Below, in pieces: positions 5,005 through 9,869 of a stretch of 9,869 nucleotides of DNA. Within the stretch, counting starts at the first letter, position 1; the number at the start of each line of letters is the position of its first letter. The stretch spans positions 1 through 9,869 of the forward strand of contig CAJKCQ010000075.1 in assembly GCA_905198475.1 (NCBI GenBank), written 5' to 3'. The notes beneath the pieces were generated by a model. The model saw only the letters and a program-made list of their open reading frames with translations, made no database searches and was not told where the DNA came from. The DNA comes from an uncultured Sutterella sp. (GTDB lineage: Bacteria > Pseudomonadota > Gammaproteobacteria > Burkholderiales > Burkholderiaceae_F). The translations under genes and the position numbers were made by a program.

Positions 5005-6408
5005 ATGACGACCCCGGAAAACAGCGGCGTTGAGCTGCCCGACCTCGATCTTCTGAGGAAGTTCGACGTCCCCGCCCCGCGCTACACCTCGTACCCCACC
5101 GCCGACCGCTTCAACGCCTCGTTCGGTCCCGCCGAGTACGAAAAGGCCCTGGCCGGACGCGGCGCCGCAGCGCACCCCGCCCCGCTCTCGCTCTACGTCC
5201 ACGTGCCCTTCTGCAACGACGTGTGCTTCTACTGCGGCTGCAACAAGATCGTCACCCGCGACCATTCGCGCTCGGCGGCCTACATCGACCTGATCGGACG
5301 CGAATGCGACCTCGTGAAGAGCCGCATCACGGGCTCGCAGGAGTTGGAGCAGCTCCACTTCGGCGGCGGCACGCCGACCTTCCTCACGAACGACGAACTC
5401 GAACTCATGATGGAGACCCTCACGAAGCGCTTTCCGCTCGCGAAGACGGGGGGTGAGTTCTCGATCGAGGTCGATCCGCGCACCTGCGGCCCCGACAAGG
5501 TGAGGAAGCTCCGCGAGCTCGGCCTCAACCGCATGTCCTTGGGCGTGCAGGACTTCAATCCCGACGTGCAGAAGGCCGTCAACCGCATCCAGCCCTTCGA
5601 GATGGTGAAGGAGACCCTCGAGGCGGCGCGCGCCGAAGGCTTCCACTCGATCAACATGGACCTCATCTACGGGCTTCCGAAGCAGACGCGGGAGACCTTT
5701 GCGAAGACGATCGATCAGGTGATCGAGCTCTCGCCCGACCGCATCGCGCTCTACCACTACGCGCACCTTCCGAACCACTTCAAACCGCAGCGCCGCATCC
5801 TGCCCGCGGACCTTCCCGACACGATCGAGAAGGCGAACATCATGTTCGACGCCATCACGCGCCTCACGCAGAACGGCTACCGCTACATCGGCATGGACCA
5901 CTTCGCCAAGCACGAAGACGAACTTTCGAAGGCCCAGGTCGAGGGGACGCTGCAGCGCAACTTCCAGGGCTACTCCACCAAGGCCGAATGCGACATGGTC
6001 GCGCTCGGCGTCTCCGCGATCTCCAAGATCGGCGGCGCCTACGCCTGCAACCCCCGCGAGCTCGACGACTGGGCCGCGGCGATCGAAGCCGGGCGCCTTG
6101 CGACCAACCGCGGGTATGAGCTGAACGCCGACGACGAGCTGCGCCGCTACGTGATCATGCAGATCATGTGCAACTTCGAGCTCCGTAAGAAGGACGTCGA
6201 GGAGCGCTTCGGCATCCATTTCGACGAGGTCTTCGCCTACGAACTCTCGAAGATGAAGCCCTACGTGCACCACGAGTTGGTCGAGCTCCACCCCGACCGC
6301 CTCGTCGTGCTCCCCAAGGGCAAGATCTTCGTGCGCGCCGTGGCGATGCAGTTCGACCGCTATCTGCGCGAATCGAACCGCGCGGGCGGGTACTCGCGCA
6401 TCGCCTGA
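5005..6408 (+). CDS. hemN: Oxygen-independent coproporphyrinogen III oxidase
   Basis: A 467-residue radical-SAM enzyme converting coproporphyrinogen III to protoporphyrinogen IX in anaerobic haem synthesis, in the cytoplasm. The N-terminal RYTSYPTADRF motif is typical of true HemN and not of HemW. Cluster ligands are C70, C74, C77 and the additional C79 in FCNDVCFYCGC; the SAM-binding HFGGGTPT is at 118-125; a HemN C-terminal domain follows from about 370. Length is close to E. coli HemN (457). ATG 5005 is chosen because homology begins soon after it and the upstream codons contain the promoter. Its only Shine-Dalgarno candidate, AAGAGG (4987-4992), is 12 bases away, so initiation may be weak. 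Regulation by the neighbouring FNR is likely. Confidence 0.95.
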   Translation: MTTPENSGVELPDLDLLRKFDVPAPRYTSYPTADRFNASFGPAEYEKALAGRGAAAHPAPLSLYVHVPFCNDVCFYCGCNKIVTRDHSRSAAYIDLIGRECDLVKSRITGSQELEQLHFGGGTPTFLTNDELELMMETLTKRFPLAKTGGEFSIEVDPRTCGPDKVRKLRELGLNRMSLGVQDFNPDVQKAVNRIQPFEMVKETLEAARAEGFHSINMDLIYGLPKQTRETFAKTIDQVIELSPDRIALYHYAHLPNHFKPQRRILPADLPDTIEKANIMFDAITRLTQNGYRYIGMDHFAKHEDELSKAQVEGTLQRNFQGYSTKAECDMVALGVSAISKIGGAYACNPRELDDWAAAIEAGRLATNRGYELNADDELRRYVIMQIMCNFELRKKDVEERFGIHFDEVFAYELSKMKPYVHHELVELHPDRLVVLPKGKIFVRAVAMQFDRYLRESNRAGGYSRIA

Positions 6409-6443
6409 CCGCAGGGGTGGCGCACCGCCCTGAATAAGGTGGA

Positions 6444-6496
6444 GGGCGCTCTCGGGAAGGGATCCGGAAGGATTCCCTCCCAAGAGCGCCCTTTTT
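6444..6496 (+). terminator. Intrinsic terminator of hemN
   Basis: GGGCGCTCT (6444-6452) pairs with AGAGCGCCC (6483-6491). Inside, a GGGAAGGGATCC/GGATTCCCTCCC arm extends the stem, and five T (6492-6496) follow. Confidence 0.9.
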
Positions 6497-6549
6497 CATG
6501 CACGCTGCCGCTTCCGGCTCCGGAGCGCGCCCGCCCGCCCCCAAAGGAC

Positions 6550-6567
6550 TAAAATCGAACGTTTCGA
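6550..6567 (+). promoter_or_regulatory. Candidate alaS -10 box and start-site inverted repeat
   Basis: TAAAAT (6550-6555) is the only A/T-rich hexamer in the GC-rich alaS upstream region and could be a -10 box; no clear -35 is seen. It overlaps an inverted repeat TCGAA-CGT-TTCGA (6555-6567) centred near the predicted start point (about 6562), a possible operator. E. coli AlaRS represses its own gene by binding near the start, but no shared site is shown here. Confidence 0.35.
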
Positions 6568-6572
6568 GCATC

Positions 6573-6664
6573 CATGCCGCAGGCGGCATGCGACGCTCCC
6601 CGGTTTCGGGGCCTCCCGCAGGCGCCGGAAGCGGCAGCGGGCGCCTCCTCTCGCAGGGAGGCCC
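6573..6664 (+). promoter_or_regulatory. Structured alaS leader with competing hairpins
   Basis: Three stems are visible. Stem I: CATGCCG (6573-6579) with CGGCATG (6584-6590), loop CAGG. Stem II: CCCCG (6598-6602) with CGGGG (6607-6611). Stem III: GGGCCTCCC (6609-6617) with GGGAGGCCC (6656-6664), enclosing GGCGCC (6621-6626) with GGCGCC (6640-6645). Stems II and III share bases 6609-6611 and cannot both form fully. No T-run follows, so any control would act on translation or through Rho. Confidence 0.45.
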
Positions 6665-6744
6665 ACGTCCGGCCGCCGACCCTGCGGAGGGGCCCAAAGC
6701 ACCCCGAGCAGAATCCACTCACTGCAATCCACCCAGACCCATGA
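6574..6744 (+). CDS. Possible alaS upstream ORF, 56 aa, Ala-rich
   Basis: A small frame starts at ATG 6574 (MPQAACDAPRF) and ends at TGA 6742-6744, overlapping the alaS ATG in the ATGA arrangement typical of translational coupling. Ten of its 56 residues are Ala, with five in codons 17-24, located inside the large leader hairpin. Its start lies about 12 nt after the inferred transcription start, with only a weak GAG as ribosome binding site. High GC favours Ala codons by chance, and I know no family for it. It could be a leader peptide, a coupling device for alaS, which lacks a Shine-Dalgarno, or merely a chance frame. Confidence 0.3.
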   Translation: MPQAACDAPRFRGLPQAPEAAAGASSRREAHVRPPTLRRGPKHPEQNPLTAIHPDP

Positions 6745-9368
6745 AAGTCTCAGACATCCGACGCACCTTTCTGAAGTTCTACGAAAGCAAAGGTCACACC
6801 ATCGTCGCTTCGAGCCCCGTCGTTCCCGGCAACGACCCGACGCTCCTCTTCACCAACGCCGGCATGAACCAGTTCAAGGACGTCTACCTCGGGTTCGACA
6901 AGCGTCCGTACCACCGCGCCACGACCTCGCAGAAGTGCATCCGCGCCGGCGGCAAGCACAACGACCTCGACAACGTGGGCTACACCGCGCGCCACCACAC
7001 CTTCTTCGAGATGCTCGGCAACTTCTCGTTCGGCGACTACTTCAAGAAGGACGCGATCCACTTCGCCTGGGAGCTCCTCACCGAGCACTTCCACCTGCCG
7101 CCCGAAAAGCTGTGGGTGACGGTGTACGCCGAGGACGACGAGGCCTACGACATCTGGCACAAGGAAGTGGGCATCCCCGCCGAGCGCATCGTCCGCATCG
7201 GCGACAACAAGGGCGCCCGCTACATGTCCGACAACTTCTGGATGATGGGCGACACGGGCCCGTGCGGTCCGTGCTCGGAGATCTTCTACGACCACGGCCC
7301 CTCCGTGCAGGGCGGCCCTCCGGGGAGCCCCGACGAAGACGGCGACCGCTACATGGAGATCTGGAACCTCGTCTTCATGCAGTTCTACCGCGATGAGAAG
7401 GGCGAGATGCACAAGCTCCCGCGTCCCTCGATCGACACCGGCATGGGCCTCGAGCGCATCGCCACGGTGCTCCAGGGCGTGCACAGCAACTACGACATCG
7501 ACCTCTTCAAGAACCTGCTCGCGGCCTCCAAGAAGGCCGTGGACTCGGTCTCCGAAACCCCGGCCGACATCCATTCGCCCTCGCTCAAGGTGATCGCCGA
7601 CCACATCCGCGCGTGCGCGTTCTGCGTCGCCGACGGCGTGATCCCCGGCAATGAAGGCCGTGCGTACGTGCTGCGCCGCATCTGCCGCCGCGCGATCCGC
7701 CACGGCTACAAGCTCGGCGCCCGCGGCCCCTTCTTCTACAAGCTCGTGGACGCCGTGCGCGCCGAGATGCAGGAAGCGTATCCGGAGCTGCGCAACCCCT
7801 CGATCGAGAAGGTGATCGAGGAGGAGGAGCGCCGCTTCCTCCTCACGCTCAGCAAGGGCATGGAGATCCTCGAGGCGGCGATCGCCGAGAACAAGTCGGG
7901 CGTGCTCGACGGTGAAGTGGTCTTCAAGCTCCACGACACCTACGGGTTCCCGGCCGACCTCACGGGCGACGTCTGCCGCGAGCGCGGCATCGCCGTCAAC
8001 ATGGACGAATTCGACCGCGCGATGGAGCGCCAGCGTGAAGCCGCGCGCGCCTCGGCAAAGTTCAAGATGTCGCTCGGCCTCGACTACCGCGGAGCCGACA
8101 CGGTCTTCACGGGCTACGACACCCTCACCGAAAAGGGCGCCGAAGTGATCGCCCTCTACGCCAACGGCGAGGCCGTGAACAAGGTCGAAGCCGGCAGTGA
8201 ATGCGTCGTGGTCTTCAACCGCACGCCCTTCTACGCTGAATCGGGCGGCCAGGTGGGCGACCGCGGCGAGTGCCGCAACGACACCTCGATCCTCAAGGTG
8301 CTCGACACCTTCCGCGTGAAGGCGGCCGTCACAGGCATGCAGTGCCACGTGGCCGAAGGGTCGGTTTCGGTCGGCGACAAGTTCGACCTCGCGGTCGACG
8401 AAGAGCGCCGCCTCGCCACCCAACGCAACCACTCGGTCACCCACCTCATGCACATGGCGTTGCGCCAGGTGTTGGGCGAGCACGTCGCGCAGAAGGGCTC
8501 GCTCGTGACGCCCGAAGCAACGCGCTTTGACTTCTCGTTCCAAAAGCCCGTGACCGCGGAGCAGATCGCCGAGGTCGAACGCATCGTCAACGCCGAGATC
8601 CTCAAGAACACGCCGGTCCAGACCCGCGTCCTCCCGATCGAGGAGGCGAAGAAGACGGGCGCCATGATGCTCTTCGGCGAGCGCTACGGCGAGACCGTGC
8701 GCGTGCTCAACATCGGCCGCTCCTGCGAATTCTGCGGCGGCACGCATGTGAAGGCGACGGGCGACATCGGCTTCTTCAAGATCACGTCCGAATCGGGCAT
8801 CGCCGCCGGCGTGCGCCGCATCGAGGCCGTGACCGGCATGAACGCGCTCGCCTGGGTACAGCACGAAGAGGAGCTCGTCACCAAGACCGCCCGTGAACTC
8901 AAGGCTCCGGCGGACGATGTTCCGCAGAAGACCGCGGACCTCCTCAACGCCGTCCGCACCCTCGAGAAGGGCATCGAGCAGTTGAAGAGCCAGATGGCCG
9001 CCAAGGCGGGCGACGCGCTCATCGAAAAGGCCGAAGACGTCTCCGGCGTCAAGGTCCTCCTCGCGCGCCTCGACGGCGCTGATGCGAAGGCCCTGCGCGA
9101 GACGATGGACAAGGTGAAGGACAAGCTCGGCAGCGCCGTTGCGGTTCTCGCCTCCGCCCAGCCCGACGGCCGCGTGCAGTTGGCCGCCGGCGTCACCAAG
9201 GACCTCACCGGCCGCGTGAAGGCGGGCGAACTCGCCAACTTCGTCGCCGGTCTCCTCGGCGGCAAGGGCGGCGGCAAGCCCGACCTCGCCATGGCGGGCG
9301 GCGCCGACGCGACGAAGCTCGGTGAAGCGCTCACCGCCGCGCGCGCCTGGATCGCGGAGCGTCTCTGA
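6741..9368 (+). CDS. alaS: Alanyl-tRNA synthetase
   Basis: An 875-residue class II synthetase that charges tRNA-Ala and edits mischarged Ser/Gly; E. coli AlaRS has 876. The aminoacylation domain begins MKVSDIRRTFLKFYESKGH and includes FTNAGMNQFKD, RAGGKHNDLDNVG and HHTFFEMLGNFSFGDYF. The editing domain carries zinc ligands H564 and H568 (HSVTHLMH) with C665 and H669 (CEFCGGTHV). The C-Ala domain ends with a glycine-rich GGKGGGKPDLAMAGG segment. ATG 6741 is chosen because homology begins there; the frame is open back to 6498, but that part is low-complexity and begins right after the hemN terminator. No Shine-Dalgarno is visible before the ATG. Its TGA overlaps the next gene's ATG by one base. 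Confidence 0.96.
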   Translation: MKVSDIRRTFLKFYESKGHTIVASSPVVPGNDPTLLFTNAGMNQFKDVYLGFDKRPYHRATTSQKCIRAGGKHNDLDNVGYTARHHTFFEMLGNFSFGDYFKKDAIHFAWELLTEHFHLPPEKLWVTVYAEDDEAYDIWHKEVGIPAERIVRIGDNKGARYMSDNFWMMGDTGPCGPCSEIFYDHGPSVQGGPPGSPDEDGDRYMEIWNLVFMQFYRDEKGEMHKLPRPSIDTGMGLERIATVLQGVHSNYDIDLFKNLLAASKKAVDSVSETPADIHSPSLKVIADHIRACAFCVADGVIPGNEGRAYVLRRICRRAIRHGYKLGARGPFFYKLVDAVRAEMQEAYPELRNPSIEKVIEEEERRFLLTLSKGMEILEAAIAENKSGVLDGEVVFKLHDTYGFPADLTGDVCRERGIAVNMDEFDRAMERQREAARASAKFKMSLGLDYRGADTVFTGYDTLTEKGAEVIALYANGEAVNKVEAGSECVVVFNRTPFYAESGGQVGDRGECRNDTSILKVLDTFRVKAAVTGMQCHVAEGSVSVGDKFDLAVDEERRLATQRNHSVTHLMHMALRQVLGEHVAQKGSLVTPEATRFDFSFQKPVTAEQIAEVERIVNAEILKNTPVQTRVLPIEEAKKTGAMMLFGERYGETVRVLNIGRSCEFCGGTHVKATGDIGFFKITSESGIAAGVRRIEAVTGMNALAWVQHEEELVTKTARELKAPADDVPQKTADLLNAVRTLEKGIEQLKSQMAAKAGDALIEKAEDVSGVKVLLARLDGADAKALRETMDKVKDKLGSAVAVLASAQPDGRVQLAAGVTKDLTGRVKAGELANFVAGLLGGKGGGKPDLAMAGGADATKLGEALTAARAWIAERL

Positions 9369-9652
9369 TGAGCGCACCCGAGAGCGGTCTCGAGAACGGG
9401 CTTCTCGAGGAAGCGGCCGAAGAGCTCCGTCTCCCCGGCCTCTCCTGCCCGATGCCCGTCCTGAAGGCCAAGAAGGCCCTCGCCAAGATGGCTCCCGGCG
9501 CGCGCCTGCGCGTCTGGAGCACCGACGCGCACAGCCTCCCGGACCTCGCCGACTTCTGCCGCCAGACGGGGCACGTGCTCGTCGCGCAGGGTGAAGCGGA
9601 GTCCGACGGCCGCGGTTGGTACGTGACCGTCATCGGCCGGCGCGCCGACTGA
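9368..9652 (+). CDS. tusA: TusA-family sulfurtransferase
   Basis: A 94-residue SirA/TusA/YedF-fold protein. The family hallmark CPxP appears as C27-P-M-P in LPGLSCPMPVLKAKKAL; the cysteine carries persulfide sulfur in TusA, which relays it toward 2-thiouridine in tRNA wobble bases. The helix and strand after it, KKALAKMAPGARLRVWSTD, fit the fold. It has about 15 extra N-terminal residues compared with E. coli TusA (81 aa), and LPG replaces the common DARG before LxCP. It overlaps alaS (TGATG), with GGAG about 8 bases before the ATG, so the two form one operon. Paralogues with selenium or redox roles (YedF type) cannot be excluded, so the exact pathway is uncertain. Confidence 0.82.
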   Translation: MSAPESGLENGLLEEAAEELRLPGLSCPMPVLKAKKALAKMAPGARLRVWSTDAHSLPDLADFCRQTGHVLVAQGEAESDGRGWYVTVIGRRAD

Positions 9653-9664
9653 CGTCGGAGCGTC

Positions 9665-9690
9665 GGGAGGGGGCCTCTCCGGCCCCTCCC
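9665..9690 (+). terminator. GC-rich hairpin after tusA, first of two
   Basis: GGGAGGGGGCC (9665-9675) pairs with GGCCCCTCCC (9681-9690) with one bulged G and a TCTCC loop. No T-run follows, so it may pause polymerase or protect the 3' end; the next hairpin is the terminator proper. Confidence 0.55.
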
Positions 9691-9701
9691 CCAACGCCTT
9701 C

Positions 9702-9736
9702 AAACGCCCGTCCCTCACGAGGGGGCGGGCGTTTTT
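9702..9736 (+). terminator. Intrinsic terminator of alaS-tusA
   Basis: AAACGCCCGTCCC pairs with GGGGGCGGGCGTTT through a GC-rich stem (with G-T pairs) and a short loop around ACGA, followed by TTTTT (9732-9736). Confidence 0.88.
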
Positions 9737-9766
9737 CATTTTTTCTTCATCTTTTTTCATCAGCTC

Positions 9767-9795
9767 TTGCTTTTTTCTGAAAGTGGGGGTATAGT
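9767..9795 (+). promoter_or_regulatory. sigma70 promoter of the tRNA-Arg gene
   Basis: TTGCTT (9767-9772) and TATAGT (9790-9795) are separated by exactly 17 bp, predicting a start near 9802, 14 bases before the tRNA. Phased T-tracts at about 9732-9776 upstream could act as an UP element, although some belong to the preceding terminator. Confidence 0.7.
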
Positions 9796-9815
9796 TCTGC
9801 TTCTGCAAATTTGAT

Positions 9816-9869
9816 GCGCCAGTAGCTCAGTTGGATAGAGTATCTGGCTACGAACCAGAGGGTCGTGGG
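9816..9869 (+). tRNA. tRNA-Arg (anticodon ACG), 3' end cut by window
   Basis: The 5' acceptor strand GCGCCAG is followed by TA, the D arm GCTC-AGTTGGATA-GAGT, and an anticodon arm TCTGG-CTACGAA-CCAGA with anticodon ACG, which reads CGN Arg codons after A34 deamination. The variable loop and start of the T stem (GGGTCGTGGG) are present; the T loop, 3' acceptor strand and CCA end lie outside. About 54 of ~77 bases are seen. The D and anticodon arms closely resemble E. coli tRNA-Arg(ACG). Confidence 0.95.

Noticed and set aside
4975..6483. 502-codon minus-strand frame across hemN
   Set aside because: Same type of GC-driven antisense frame, overlapping a clear HemN gene and its promoter.
6498..6740. 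81-codon N-terminal extension of alaS from ATG 6498
   Set aside because: It starts directly after the hemN terminator T-run, is low-complexity, and AlaRS homology starts at MKVSDIRR (6741).
6750..9377. 875-codon open frame on the minus strand across alaS
   Set aside because: It is the antisense shadow of alaS in GC-rich DNA with strong third-position bias; its sequence is compositionally odd and resembles no protein family I know, while the plus frame is unmistakable AlaRS.
1..9869. CRISPR array, toxin-antitoxin, phage or defence genes
   Set aside because: I found no regularly spaced direct repeats and no ORF resembling such genes on either strand.

Overview
The window looks like chromosome of a GC-rich betaproteobacterium. 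A gut Sutterellaceae relative (order Burkholderiales) is my best guess. That rests on the codon bias, the dsbL-dsbI pair and the FNR-type regulator beside hemN; no ribosomal marker is present to confirm it. The left 1.4 kb is visibly poorer in GC than the rest and is mobile DNA.

Layout: (1) 1-169 is an AT-rich flank with no convincing gene. (2) 170-1360 is an apparently complete IS630-family insertion sequence with imperfect terminal inverted repeats, candidate TA target duplications, and a consensus sigma70 promoter whose -35 box lies inside the left repeat and whose start point falls on the transposase ATG. (3) 1371-1429 resembles the terminal hairpin and right end of an IS200/IS605-type (tnpB) element on the minus strand. 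It abuts a glycerophosphodiester phosphodiesterase gene that has lost its first ~35 codons (pseudogene, to 2095). (4) 2126-3815 is a disulfide-forming pair: a periplasmic thiol oxidase with a CPFC active site (dsbL) and its DsbB-like membrane partner (dsbI), between two intrinsic terminators. (5) 3920-6408 is a divergent pair: an FNR-type [4Fe-4S] oxygen sensor (minus) and oxygen-independent coproporphyrinogen III oxidase hemN (plus). A near-consensus FNR box sits about 41.5-42.5 bp upstream of the inferred hemN start point. (6) 6444-9736 holds a hemN terminator, a long structured alaS leader with a small Ala-rich upstream ORF that overlaps the alaS start, alaS itself, and a tusA-like gene overlapping the alaS stop, ending in two hairpins. 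(7) A sigma70 promoter drives tRNA-Arg(ACG), which is cut by the window end.

Functionally, fnr and hemN form a plausible anaerobic-haem regulatory unit, dsbL and dsbI form one periplasmic oxidation unit, and alaS-tusA is a translation/tRNA-modification operon. I see no defence system, CRISPR array or evident new multi-gene system. The most interesting items are regulatory or structural: the alaS leader, the FNR box together with a dimer-interface substitution in the FNR protein, and the nested mobile-element junction that beheaded the phosphodiesterase gene.
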